From a virus, in the IMG/VR virus record IMGVR_UViG_3300025913_000099, positions 1 through 26,663 of that record: 26,663 nt of DNA; one strand, 5' to 3'. This document shows positions 1-5,561 of the stretch, piece after piece. A program made the translations under genes and the position numbers. Under the pieces are notes generated by a model. That model did not search any database, was not told the DNA's origin, and saw only the letters and a list, made by a program, of their open reading frames with translations. The first letter of the stretch is position 1; every line of letters starts with the position of its first letter.

Positions 1-93
1 CCCTTCTTCCTCAGACACCACTAGCCCGCTCGTGGGCGTAGTAGTCCAATCAGTGCGATCAGACTACCACGCTAATATAACGACCGTCAAGTG
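1..93. other. gene-free left edge with two small hairpins
   Basis: No reading frame with a ribosome site is visible. A 4-bp hairpin (GCCC 24-27 with GGGC 34-37) and a 6-bp hairpin (GTAGTC 41-46 with GACTAC 62-67) lie downstream of the last leftward gene. They could slow leftward transcription, but no T-tract follows either one, so they are not called a terminator. Confidence 0.3.
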
Positions 94-474
94 TCAGCCT
101 GCGCCGCCCTGAAAGGTGTACGAGCCGGGCTTGAGGTATTCGCACATCCAGTAAACGGTGCCGAGCTTGTTGGCCTGATCCTTGGTGATCGATGCCGACT
201 CCTGATCGCTGCCCACGGTGCCGGTGAAGTTGCCCTTGGCATCGCAGAAGCCCTGCTTGATCGAGCCCTTGCCACCGCCCATCTGCGTCTGGCGGATGAC
301 ATAGCTATGCTGGAATCCGATCGAGCCGAGCGGCAGCGGGCCGGTCTTGGCGCCTGCCTGAGCATCGTGCGCGGTGAACTTGTTGTTGCCGACCGGCGTG
401 ATGAGCTGATCCAGTGCAGAGGGTGAGGCGGGACCGGGAATGTTCTGATCCAGATTGCCGAGCGTGTAACGCAT
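94..474 (-). CDS. hypothetical phage protein, 126 aa
   Basis: Not recognised. The frame extends upstream to 549, but the ATG at 474 is preceded by a good AGGAG (482-486) seven bases away, so this start is chosen. The protein opens MRYTLGNLDQN, is rich in Gly, Gln and Thr, has no predicted membrane segment and only two cysteines near the C-terminal half. It is the last gene of the leftward operon, separated from the small membrane-peptide gene by about 45 bases. The composition fits a soluble folded protein. It has no visible link to the recombination genes beyond co-transcription. Confidence 0.7.
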   Translation of the reverse strand: MRYTLGNLDQNIPGPASPSALDQLITPVGNNKFTAHDAQAGAKTGPLPLGSIGFQHSYVIRQTQMGGGKGSIKQGFCDAKGNFTGTVGSDQESASITKDQANKLGTVYWMCEYLKPGSYTFQGGAG

Positions 475-518
475 GCGTGTACTCCTAGCTAGGGATGCCG
501 CAGAGCCGTGCGGCGCGG

Positions 519-605
519 TCAATGAAGAAACACAGCATCCGCGATCCATACCGCGATCACGACGATGATGGTGATGACGAGGCAGAGGTTCAGGAGGAAT
601 CTCAC
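519..605 (-). CDS. 28-residue single-pass membrane peptide
   Basis: A short GTG-start frame lies directly after ninB, with two bases between the ninB stop and this start. An upstream TAGGAGA about seven bases from the GTG gives a convincing ribosome site. The peptide reads VRFLLNLCLVITIIVVIAVW and onward to IADAVFLH: one hydrophobic helix with an N-terminal Arg. No family is recognised. Small membrane peptides of this kind are common in phage early operons, sometimes in superinfection exclusion or lysis timing, but nothing here decides between these. It is included because it fills the ninB-to-next-gene gap and has a good Shine-Dalgarno. Confidence 0.55.
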   Translation of the reverse strand: MRFLLNLCLVITIIVVIAVWIADAVFLH

Positions 606-607
606 GG

Positions 608-913
608 TCAGTCTCCTATCTCGATGCTGATGCCCTGCTCGTCGCAGTAGGACTGCGCGAATGTGATCAGGTCAGCGAAGTCAGGTTTCGACAGGCGCCG
701 CGTCTGCAGGCCGAGGTTGACCACGCTCTGCCCATCCAGCGATGGAACTACGCGCGTCTGTACGCGCTGCTCATGTCGGGCCCACGCATCCACGAACAGG
801 CGTTTCCATGCGGTGGTATCGAGCCACAGGCCTGCCCACTGGCGCTGTCGTGCAACCTTACCGCAGATGGCATGGAACAAGGCGTTTTGATCGAGTGTGC
901 GACGGTCGGTCAT
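608..913 (-). CDS. ninB: NinB-like recombination protein
   Basis: A 101-residue protein matching the core of lambda NinB (Orf family), a single-strand DNA-binding mediator that helps load recombinase on SSB-coated DNA. Visible family features are LDQN (7-10), the W-x-G-x-W-L-D block (26-32), W-K-R-L-F (36-40) and the C-terminal TRRLSKPDFADLI segment. Lambda NinB is about 146 residues; this copy lacks most of the N-terminal extension, and the upstream overlap leaves no room for more. The start ATG (911-913) shares ATGA with the stop of the preceding gene, and GGAAGGA lies nine bases upstream. Its neighbours are an exonuclease and an SSB-like protein, which together make a phage recombination set. 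Confidence 0.85.
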   Translation of the reverse strand: MTDRRTLDQNALFHAICGKVARQRQWAGLWLDTTAWKRLFVDAWARHEQRVQTRVVPSLDGQSVVNLGLQTRRLSKPDFADLITFAQSYCDEQGISIEIGD

Positions 914-1176
914 AGCGACCCATCCTTCCGCCGCTTGGTGCGAAAGAACGCGAACCCGACGGCTTTGTTGTAGTGCCGCGCAAGGTCAGCGATGACGTCG
1001 TTCGGAATCTTGAACTCCGCCTGTGTCCGATCGCGCAAGCCCGTCTGCCAGCGCAGTACATTGATCGCGGCCCACATGGACCAGTGCTGATAGCCCCGCG
1101 CGCGCATGTCGTCGGCAAGGTCGAACGCGCCGCGCACGATCTCCGGATTGGCTGCCTTCCATTCTGCATAGCTCAT
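910..1176 (-). CDS. conserved phage protein of unknown function, 88 aa
   Basis: The ATG at 1176 overlaps the exonuclease stop as ATGA and has AGGAG (about 1186-1190) nine bases upstream; a longer GTG start at 1203 lacks such a site. The protein (MSYAEWKAANPEIVRGAFDL...) has aromatic residues spaced through two predicted helices, then a segment around FKIPNDVIADLARHY. This pattern resembles a widespread small phage protein with helices followed by an F-K-(I/L)-N-N stretch, but the assignment is from memory and weak. There is no catalytic motif. It is co-translated with the exonuclease and NinB, so a DNA-metabolism accessory role is inferred. Confidence 0.7.
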   Translation of the reverse strand: MSYAEWKAANPEIVRGAFDLADDMRARGYQHWSMWAAINVLRWQTGLRDRTQAEFKIPNDVIADLARHYNKAVGFAFFRTKRRKDGSL

Positions 1177-1970
1177 GGTTTGAAACTCCTGATGGCCTGC
1201 CACGTTCTCAGCGTCGCCATGAACACCTCACGCCCCTGCTGCATCTTCTCCGGCGACCACTCGTGGAACCGGACATGCCCCGGATGGGTGCGGCTGATGA
1301 AGAGGTTGAACCCCCGGCAGTCGTCCGGCATGTCGAGGCCCTCCGCATACCCGCCCAGCTGCCAGTGCTGGTCATGGGCAAGCTGCTTGTCCTCGTCCGG
1401 CGCCACCTGGACGCCCTTGTGATCCCCGATCAGGCGTAGGGAGCGGCTCCGTATGTCCATCTTCCCGCCGAACCCGGCCGGGTGGGCGAAGCTCTGCTCG
1501 ACCTCCCAATCCGGCACTCCGCCGTAGTTGTCGGCAAGGAGCTGATGGACGGCAGACACGATGGGCCTGAAACGCGCCACAAAGGGCCTATGTTCGAAGC
1601 TGGCCTCGATGGCATCGTGGATAGCCTTACCCTCCGTGGCGGCCTCCTGAGCGATTCTGGAGGCCTCTCGTTCGACCCGGGACCACAGGCCTTTGAACCA
1701 TGCCTTGTGGTCGGGGTCGGGCTCGGCCTCGGCGGCCACCTGCGCGTCCATGCGCTGCAGCCGCTCCCGGTCCTCGTCCGGCAGCCAGATCGCAGCGAGG
1801 AGGGTTTGCTTGCGCTTCCACTCCTCCAGCTTGGGCTTGGCGAGGATGGACAGGACCTCGGTCACGCTGGGGACGAGCCCATGCTTGCGGGCCTCCCTGA
1901 GCGTGGTGGCGCCTCCTGCCGGCCCCTCAAAGTGAGCCGGCGTGCCATCTTGCCTATAGTAGTGGGCCAT
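1173..1970 (-). CDS. PD-(D/E)XK family nuclease, RecB/Cas4-like exonuclease
   Basis: A 265-residue phage exonuclease candidate. Motifs in order are PSVTEVL (34-40), the ATEGKAIHDAI block with its conserved His (118), E159 in a V-E-Q-S strand, GGKMD (168-172, catalytic Asp 172), D-H-K (183-185, replacing the usual E-x-K) and QLGGYAEGL (204-212), which matches the Q-x-x-x-Y helix of RecB-like nucleases. Such enzymes make single-strand tails for recombination. The start ATG lies two bases after the SSB-like stop with no strong ribosome site, so it is probably translated by coupling. Exonuclease, SSB-like protein and NinB in one operon form a coherent recombination module. Confidence 0.85.
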   Translation of the reverse strand: MAHYYRQDGTPAHFEGPAGGATTLREARKHGLVPSVTEVLSILAKPKLEEWKRKQTLLAAIWLPDEDRERLQRMDAQVAAEAEPDPDHKAWFKGLWSRVEREASRIAQEAATEGKAIHDAIEASFEHRPFVARFRPIVSAVHQLLADNYGGVPDWEVEQSFAHPAGFGGKMDIRSRSLRLIGDHKGVQVAPDEDKQLAHDQHWQLGGYAEGLDMPDDCRGFNLFISRTHPGHVRFHEWSPEKMQQGREVFMATLRTWQAIRSFKP

Positions 1971-1972
1971 GG

Positions 1973-2578
1973 TCAGAACGGCGGCAAGTCGTCTTCGAAA
2001 TCATCGTGCCGTCCGTTGTGCTCGGCGGCCATCTGCGTCTCGACCGCGTCGCGCGACTGTGGCGGCTCGTGCTGAGTCGCGATCTTCTTCTGCACCCATT
2101 CGGGGAGCTTGGTCAGCGATCCGCGATTGTCCGCGTCATAGAACAGGAGCGGGTTCTTGGCCTTGGGCTTCTCGCTGCCCTTGGGCCACGGCACCACGGT
2201 TTCGATGTTCGTATAGACCTTGTCGCCGCTCGAGTTCTCGACCAGCAGGAGCTGGCACGGTGCGCCAAGGACGTTCTTCATCTCGAAGTCGCCAGCTTCG
2301 TCGTCATCGAACGCCTTGCCGCGCCAGCCAGTCAGCATCGCGCGAAGGTTCGCCTTCTTGGACATGCTCGCGGTGAGCGTGTCATAGACGATCAGCGGGT
2401 TCGTGGTGCCTTCGACGTTCTCGTCGGTCAGCTCGAACTGGAACACCACCTTGGGTTTGATGCCGAAGACGCCTGCGGGCTGGTAACCGATGTCTGCGAT
2501 CATCGTGCAGATTGCGCCGTGCATACCAGGCGTCGGCCGCTGAAAGTCGCCACCACCTGAAACGGGATACTTAGCCAT
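1973..2578 (-). CDS. putative single-strand DNA-binding protein with SSB-type acidic tail
   Basis: The frame is open to 2761, but the ATG at 2578 has GAGGAA eight bases upstream and begins the conserved part (MAKYPVSGGGDFQRP...), giving 201 residues. The body carries the pattern of a widespread phage DNA-metabolism family: KANLRAMLTGWRG (76-88), an acidic DDDEAGDFEM run, KNVLGAPC (101-108) and YTNIETVVPWPKG. The C-terminus ends DDFEDDLPPF, strikingly like the acidic DDDIPF tip with which bacterial SSB recruits partners. This tail and the adjacent exonuclease and NinB genes support an ssDNA-binding role. The fold itself cannot be confirmed by eye. Confidence 0.65.
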   Translation of the reverse strand: MAKYPVSGGGDFQRPTPGMHGAICTMIADIGYQPAGVFGIKPKVVFQFELTDENVEGTTNPLIVYDTLTASMSKKANLRAMLTGWRGKAFDDDEAGDFEMKNVLGAPCQLLLVENSSGDKVYTNIETVVPWPKGSEKPKAKNPLLFYDADNRGSLTKLPEWVQKKIATQHEPPQSRDAVETQMAAEHNGRHDDFEDDLPPF

Positions 2579-2627
2579 GTACGTAATTCCTCGTAAGTAG
2601 GATGTAGTTGGTTGGGTTAGCGGGTCG

Positions 2628-2813
2628 TCAGCCCAGATCGCGACAATCCTCCCCCGCATCGGGCGGTCCCTGTTCGCGCGCATAGCTTTCCCTGACCAGC
2701 GTCTGCCATGACGCCAGCAGCTCCTCCATCGCGCGCTTGTACTCGAACTGTGCGCGTGCATAGCGTTCCTGCACGGCCTCGCTGACGTATGGGTGGAAGT
2801 CGAGGTCAGTCAT
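2628..2813 (-). CDS. small helical hypothetical protein, 61 aa
   Basis: Not recognised. The ATG at 2813 overlaps the stop of the winged-helix gene as ATGA, and GGAGG lies five bases upstream. The sequence (MTDLDFHPYVSEAVQERYAR...) is almost entirely predicted helix with many Glu, Arg and aromatic residues. There are no cysteines pointing to metal binding and no membrane segment. A longer in-frame extension to 3260 is Arg/Ser-rich and is the shadow of neighbouring genes. A 49-base untranslated stretch separates it from the SSB-like gene, one of the few gaps in this operon. Confidence 0.65.
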   Translation of the reverse strand: MTDLDFHPYVSEAVQERYARAQFEYKRAMEELLASWQTLVRESYAREQGPPDAGEDCRDLG

Positions 2814-3073
2814 CGCTGCCTCCGGAACGGGCCTCTCGCTTTCACACGCCACGGCCGCGTCGCCCGTCCCTTGCCACCACCCCAGCCCTGGTTCGTGACG
2901 ATGACGACACCGAGCGCACGCATCTGCCTGAGGCACACGGTTAGGTGCGATTCGCTCACGCCTGCCTCGTGTGCGTCGGCGAGGGCGCTGATGCGCCCAC
3001 TGTCGATCGCATCGAGGATTCTCAAAGCGGTTGACGTGGGAATGCCGCCGCTGGCGGTGATCTTGGGTTTCAT
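2810..3073 (-). CDS. winged helix-turn-helix DNA-binding protein, 87 aa
   Basis: The start ATG (3071-3073) overlaps the preceding stop as ATGA and has AGGAG eight bases upstream. Residues 15-62 form a helix-turn-helix (TALRILDAIDSGRISALADA, then AGVSESHLTVCLRQMRALG) followed by a beta wing (VVIVTNQGWGGGKGRATRPW) rich in Gly and Arg, the arrangement of MarR-like or RepA-like winged helices. The tail is strongly basic. It is probably a phage transcription regulator acting on the divergent promoters or a replication-region site. No ligand or dimer domain is present in so short a protein. Confidence 0.65.
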   Translation of the reverse strand: MKPKITASGGIPTSTALRILDAIDSGRISALADAHEAGVSESHLTVCLRQMRALGVVIVTNQGWGGGKGRATRPWRVKARGPFRRQR

Positions 3074-3291
3074 GCAGACGGCTCCTGTGCCGGTTCTGTG
3101 TAGGGCGATGCGATCCACTTGGATTCGAGCCGGATGCGTTGTTCGCAACGGAACACGCTGATGCTGGTGGCTTCGGAGCGGGCCTTGATCTCGTCCAGCT
3201 TGGGTGCGAGGTCGGCGGACTTCTCGATCTCGATGACCTCGCCCTTACCCTTCTCGCCACGGTAGGACACGCGAACTAGCGCGAAGCACAC
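3070..3291 (-). CDS. hypothetical protein, 73 aa (GTG start)
   Basis: Not recognised. A GTG start at 3291 lies two bases after the upstream stop, with GGAGGAG about ten bases before it. The protein (VCFALVRVSYRGEKGKGEVI...) looks like a small beta-strand followed by a charged helix (DLAPKLDEIKARSEATS) and a second strand pair. Two cysteines (positions 2 and about 49) are not arranged as a metal site. It is co-translated with the downstream winged-helix gene through an ATGA overlap. Confidence 0.65.
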   Translation of the reverse strand: MCFALVRVSYRGEKGKGEVIEIEKSADLAPKLDEIKARSEATSISVFRCEQRIRLESKWIASPYTEPAQEPSA

Positions 3292-3293
3292 GA

Positions 3294-3488
3294 CTACGGC
3301 TCCTCCAAAAACTTGATGGGCTTTTTGATCTTGCGCTGCGCGTAGTAATCCACCTGCACTTTGGCGCTCTGGATCATCTTGCCAGCAATGTTGGCAAAGC
3401 CTGACGCCTCGTTTGGTTTCAACTTGCCAGCCTTGAGATCGGCAAACGTGACCGACAAGGCGTTTCGCAGCTCATTTACGTTTCGCAT
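3294..3488 (-). CDS. conserved small phage protein, 64 aa
   Basis: The ATG at 3488 is preceded by AGGGGAA. The sequence MRNVNELRNALSVTFADLKA then GKLKPNEASGFANIAGKMIQ, ending KKPIKFLEEP, matches a pattern I recall from small helical proteins of many phages (helix, G-K-(I/L)-K-P turn, N-x-A-G-K-(I/M)-I helix, Tyr-rich helix, then I-K-F-L). The function of that family is not known to me. It overlaps the preceding 53-residue gene by 17 bases. It could be a small DNA- or RNA-interacting accessory protein; this is not shown by the sequence. Confidence 0.7.
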   Translation of the reverse strand: MRNVNELRNALSVTFADLKAGKLKPNEASGFANIAGKMIQSAKVQVDYYAQRKIKKPIKFLEEP

Positions 3489-3633
3489 TGGTTTCCCCTA
3501 TGGCAGTGATGAGTGCATTGACTTCGCGTAGCGCATCAGTACGTCGGCGCCATTCGCGATACACGTTTACGTCGAACTTCCACGACTGCCTATGCCGCGC
3601 CAAGTCCGCTAGATGCTGAGCCACCGTTTTCAC
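3472..3633 (-). CDS. small basic helical protein, 53 aa (GTG start)
   Basis: Tandem GTG codons occur at 3636 and 3633. The second gives a four-base GTGA overlap with the upstream membrane-peptide stop and is preferred. GGGAGGAG (3641-3648) serves as the ribosome site for either. The product (VKTVAQHLADLARHRQSWKF...) is helical and rich in Arg, with a WRRRTDAL turn, then a helix ending ETNAKRK. Not recognised. The larger frame running to 3744 is the out-of-frame shadow of the membrane peptide. Confidence 0.6.
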   Translation of the reverse strand: MKTVAQHLADLARHRQSWKFDVNVYREWRRRTDALREVNALITAIGETNAKRK

Positions 3634-3740
3634 CACGGCACTCCTCCCGGCAGCCACTTGTAAACCACCGCACACGCCCATGTGCCGAGGATGTAGGCGA
3701 GGATGGCGATCAGGTCGCGTTGGAGGGCGGTGAGTTTCAT
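3630..3740 (-). CDS. 36-residue membrane peptide
   Basis: The ATG at 3740 overlaps the upstream stop as ATGA, with GAGGGG six bases before it. The product begins MKLTALQRDLIAILAYILGT and ends in KWLPGGVPW. It has one hydrophobic helix (residues 8-27) with a short cytoplasmic N-terminus and a Trp-flanked C-terminus. No family is recognised. It fills what would otherwise be a 100-base gap in a gapless operon, which is good evidence that it is translated. Confidence 0.6.
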   Translation of the reverse strand: MKLTALQRDLIAILAYILGTWACAVVYKWLPGGVPW

Positions 3741-3904
3741 ACAAAACCCCTCACGGCAACGATGGCATAGCGCAAGTCTTCCTGTTTCTGTGCGTGCGTG
3801 CGTTGATCCGCCATCTGTTCTGGAATACTCATCGGCAGAAATGCAGCGGCCTTATCACACAGGCGCCAGATAGCTTCCTCTCGTTTTTCAGAATCAGTCT
3901 TCAC
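3737..3904 (-). CDS. small hypothetical protein, 55 aa (GTG start)
   Basis: The GTG at 3904 overlaps the upstream stop as GTGA and has GGGAGG seven bases before it. The protein begins VKTDSEKREEAIWRLCDKAA, then AFLPMSIPEQMADQRTHAQK, and ends with a hydrophobic strand (YAIVAVRGFV). It is a helical, charged protein with a single cysteine and no recognised family. The frame continues upstream to 4084, but that portion is the shadow of the neighbouring 54-residue gene. Confidence 0.6.
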   Translation of the reverse strand: MKTDSEKREEAIWRLCDKAAAFLPMSIPEQMADQRTHAQKQEDLRYAIVAVRGFV

Positions 3905-4065
3905 TTGCCTACCTCCCTCGCCGCTTCCGTCAGTGCGGACTCGGCCTGCTTGCCGCTGAGCCAGTGCTGCAGAACTCTGTTGATGAAGTTCCACCGCTGG
4001 GCGCCGTTCAAGCCGAGCTTGTGCGAGCGCAGCTCGGCATATTTCCTGATCTGTTCTTCGCTCAT
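3901..4065 (-). CDS. small hypothetical protein, 54 aa
   Basis: The ATG at 4065 overlaps the upstream stop as ATGA and is preceded by AGGAGG seven bases away, one of the best ribosome sites in the operon. The product (MSEEQIRKYAELRSHKLGLN...) is a two-helix protein with a G-A-Q-R-W-N-F turn and a charged C-terminus. Not recognised. The strong site suggests it is made in quantity compared with its coupled neighbours. Confidence 0.65.
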   Translation of the reverse strand: MSEEQIRKYAELRSHKLGLNGAQRWNFINRVLQHWLSGKQAESALTEAAREVGK

Positions 4066-4262
4066 GCCGCAGCCTCCTGCACATCCCACGGCCTATCGTA
4101 GTTATCGATCAGGTCCATGACTGCGGCCTCAACCGTAGCGCCTTCACCGCTCGGCCACGAGTCGCCTTCATCCAATGGGTTGAATGCCGCGGCGTAGCGC
4201 ATGCGCGGCGGAGCGCACATCTGCTCGATCACGTAGATCGTAAAAGTCTGTTGGTTGCTCAC
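4062..4262 (-). CDS. small hypothetical protein, 66 aa (GTG start)
   Basis: Two GTG codons occur, at 4268 and 4262. Only 4262 has the upstream GGAGG at workable spacing (five bases) and a GTGA overlap with the previous stop. The protein (VSNQQTFTIYVIEQ...) starts with a beta strand, then an acidic Gly/Ser-Trp segment (DEGDSWPSGEGATV) and a helix (EAAVMDLIDNYDRPW). This layout resembles small HicB-like or DUF1902-like beta-alpha folds, but the resemblance is loose and I do not assign a function. Confidence 0.6.
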   Translation of the reverse strand: MSNQQTFTIYVIEQMCAPPRMRYAAAFNPLDEGDSWPSGEGATVEAAVMDLIDNYDRPWDVQEAAA

Positions 4263-4459
4263 ATCCACCTCCGCACATCCACGGTTTCGACAATGTCCTC
4301 GCCCGCAAGGCGCACGCGCAGCTCCAGCTCCGTGCGGCGCGTGGCCTCTTCCACCGACAGGAAGTTGCGGCTGACGTGCTGGCCGACACGCTCGCGGAAC
4401 TGCTCGGGCGTGACCGGGCTCCGTGCAAAGCGACCGTTGCGGTGGCGTAGCTGGTTCAT
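4259..4459 (-). CDS. first gene of the leftward operon, hypothetical, 66 aa
   Basis: In-frame ATGs occur at 4501, 4465 and 4459. Only 4459 has a spaced Shine-Dalgarno (AAGGGGA, five bases), and it is also the only one clear of the proposed leftward promoter. The protein (MNQLRHRNGRFARSPVTPEQ...) is basic at the N-terminus, with a helix LSVEEATRRTELELRVRLAG and an acidic-aromatic C-terminus. Not recognised. As the promoter-proximal gene it should be expressed first and strongest, a position often taken by host-takeover or anti-defence proteins; that is inference from position only. Confidence 0.65.
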   Translation of the reverse strand: MNQLRHRNGRFARSPVTPEQFRERVGQHVSRNFLSVEEATRRTELELRVRLAGEDIVETVDVRRWM

Positions 4460-4490
4460 ATCCATCCCCTTCGTTGAGTCCACGAAGCCC

Positions 4491-4518
4491 ATTCTACACA
4501 ACCACCATTATATTGCAA
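4491..4518 (-). promoter_or_regulatory. leftward early promoter
   Basis: On the minus strand TTGCAA (4513-4518) is followed after 16 bases by TAGAAT (4491-4496), a plausible sigma70 pair. It sits about 30 bases ahead of the first leftward start codon, whose own ribosome site lies between them. The region is much more AT-rich than its surroundings. Confidence 0.5.
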
Positions 4519-4539
4519 TACCCATTATGCTGGGATAAT
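4513..4539 (+). promoter_or_regulatory. rightward early promoter (extended -10)
   Basis: TTGCAA (4513-4518) is followed after 15 bases by GATAAT (4534-4539), which is preceded by TG at 4531-4532, making an extended -10. The short spacer is offset by the TG extension. A start site near 4546 places the GGAGG (4559-4563) and GTG (4572) of the first rightward gene properly. Direct repeats CCATTAT at 4505-4511 and 4522-4528 lie in the same region and may be operator half-sites. Confidence 0.5.
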
Positions 4540-4571
4540 ATGTGCCACGTCACAGAACGGAGGACACGACG

Positions 4572-4775
4572 GTGTGGCCATTCAGAAAGAAGCAGGCGGT
4601 GAAATGGCAAATGACTCCATATCCGCCACCGGGTAGCTCGCAGATATTCGGCTATTCCCGCAGCGCTGATGGGTCTATGGAGTGCTACAACTCATGGATC
4701 AGGCCGGAACTGATCATCGACCTAGACGAGCAGCTGGAGAAAGCCCGCGCGGAATATGTGGGCCCGCCCCAGTGA
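4572..4775 (+). CDS. first gene of the rightward early operon, hypothetical, 67 aa
   Basis: The frame opens at a GTG at 4542, but that lies at the expected transcription start. The GTG at 4572 has GGAGG eight bases upstream and is preferred. The protein (VWPFRKKQAVKWQMTPYPPP...) has a basic N-terminus, a Pro-Gly turn, a Tyr/Ser-rich strand region and an acidic helix (LIIDLDEQLEKARAEY) at the C-terminus. No family is recognised. It is followed directly by a GTGA overlap with a winged-helix gene. Confidence 0.6.
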   Translation: MWPFRKKQAVKWQMTPYPPPGSSQIFGYSRSADGSMECYNSWIRPELIIDLDEQLEKARAEYVGPPQ

Positions 4776-5038
4776 CCCCCGCCCTGCGCCCCCGGATTGT
4801 TGCGGCATTGCGGCTTGGCTTCCCCCTGACCTCAGCCGAGCTGCAGCGGATGCTGTGGGTGGGCCGTAGCCGCGTAGATCGCGCGCTGTGGCGATTACTG
4901 GACGAGGGGCGGGTGATGCAGGGGCCAAAACAGCGGGCCCGTGGCAGGCGCTGGGCGAGGCTGTGGCAGCTGAGCTATGGGGAGGCGGTGCCGTGTGATT
5001 ACCTGAAAACACTTTCTGCGGAGGAGAAACAATTGTGA
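4772..5038 (+). CDS. winged helix-turn-helix protein, 88 aa
   Basis: The GTG start at 4772 overlaps the upstream stop as GTGA; there is no strong ribosome site, so coupling is likely. Residues 20-48 (TSAELQRMLWVGRSRVDRAL, then WRLLDEGRVMQ) are a textbook helix-turn-helix and recognition helix, followed by a basic wing (GPKQRARGRRWARLW) and a short tail. It resembles the winged-helix repressors and activators of phage early regions. Together with the winged-helix gene of the leftward operon it gives one small DNA-binding protein on each side of the divergent promoters, which suggests mutual control. Confidence 0.65.
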   Translation: MTPALRPRIVAALRLGFPLTSAELQRMLWVGRSRVDRALWRLLDEGRVMQGPKQRARGRRWARLWQLSYGEAVPCDYLKTLSAEEKQL

Positions 5039-5220
5039 GCGAAGTCATCAGCGCGCAAGTGCTCTACAACCATCATTCTGGCGGTCCCCATCCTGATCGC
5101 GTGCGGGTTCTGTTCGTCATGCGGGATAGGTCACACAACGGCATTGAGGAGCGCGTCTACAGCTATCTCTACGATCCCGAGAAGCCATCGGCTGGTGGGC
5201 AGCAATGGGAGCCGCGCTAA
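5035..5220 (+). CDS. hypothetical protein, 61 aa (GTG start)
   Basis: The GTG at 5035 overlaps the upstream stop as GTGA and has GGAGGAG eight bases before it. The protein (VSEVISAQVLYNHHSGGPHP...) looks like a small all-beta protein: alternating hydrophobic strands (RVRVLFVMRD and EERVYSYLYD), ending in a Gly/Gln/Trp tail. Not recognised. The His-rich N-terminal loop has no clear metal partner set. Confidence 0.6.
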   Translation: MSEVISAQVLYNHHSGGPHPDRVRVLFVMRDRSHNGIEERVYSYLYDPEKPSAGGQQWEPR

Positions 5221-5492
5221 TGACCGACCTCACCCAACGCCGCCTAGCCCTGATCCAGTGGGCGCAATCGTGTCTGGATAGTGGTGACTGGCATGGCCTA
5301 TCCGACGCAGCGATGGATTTGTTGGTGGCGGATGCGAGGCTTTCAGAGCAAGCGCATGCCAATCGCTACCCAGATGAACCGACCTTGCTGCTGCCGGAAT
5401 GGTTCGGGAAGGCATCCAGCACGCTCAACAAGGAGGTCATGGCCGAGTTCTACCGCCTGCGCGAACTGATCGACCGCGCCAAACCGCGGTAG
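5220..5492 (+). CDS. hypothetical protein, 90 aa
   Basis: The ATG at 5220 shares its A with the upstream TAA stop (TAATG) and has GGGAG eight bases before it; an earlier in-frame ATG at 5205 is less well placed. The product (MTDLTQRRLALIQWAQSCLD...) is helical: a first helix, a D-W-H-G-L-S turn, a helix with MDLLVADARLSEQAH, a Leu/Pro/Trp segment (TLLLPEWFGK) and a final helix (AEFYRLRELIDRAKPR). Not recognised. It ends the rightward early operon, 30-odd bases before a hairpin. Confidence 0.6.
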   Translation: MTDLTQRRLALIQWAQSCLDSGDWHGLSDAAMDLLVADARLSEQAHANRYPDEPTLLLPEWFGKASSTLNKEVMAEFYRLRELIDRAKPR

Positions 5493-5520
5493 CCCACCCT
5501 TGCGGCGGCTCGCGAACCAG

Positions 5521-5561
5521 GAAAAGAAAAGCCCCGGACAGGGATGGCTCTGCCGGGGCTT
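5521..5561 (-). terminator. Rho-independent terminator, strongest for leftward transcription
   Basis: A perfect 9-bp stem AAGCCCCGG (5529-5537) pairs with CCGGGGCTT (5553-5561), extended by CAG/CTG inside. On the minus strand the stem is followed by TTTTCTTTTC (5530-5521), a proper U-tract. On the plus strand it is followed by TGTCACCC, so it can stop the rightward early operon only weakly. A leftward transcript ending here is not otherwise accounted for by any gene. Confidence 0.6.

Noticed and set aside
1482-2075. 197-codon plus-strand frame opposite the exonuclease
   Set aside because: Gly/Leu/Arg-rich shadow; the exonuclease motifs on the minus strand are clear.
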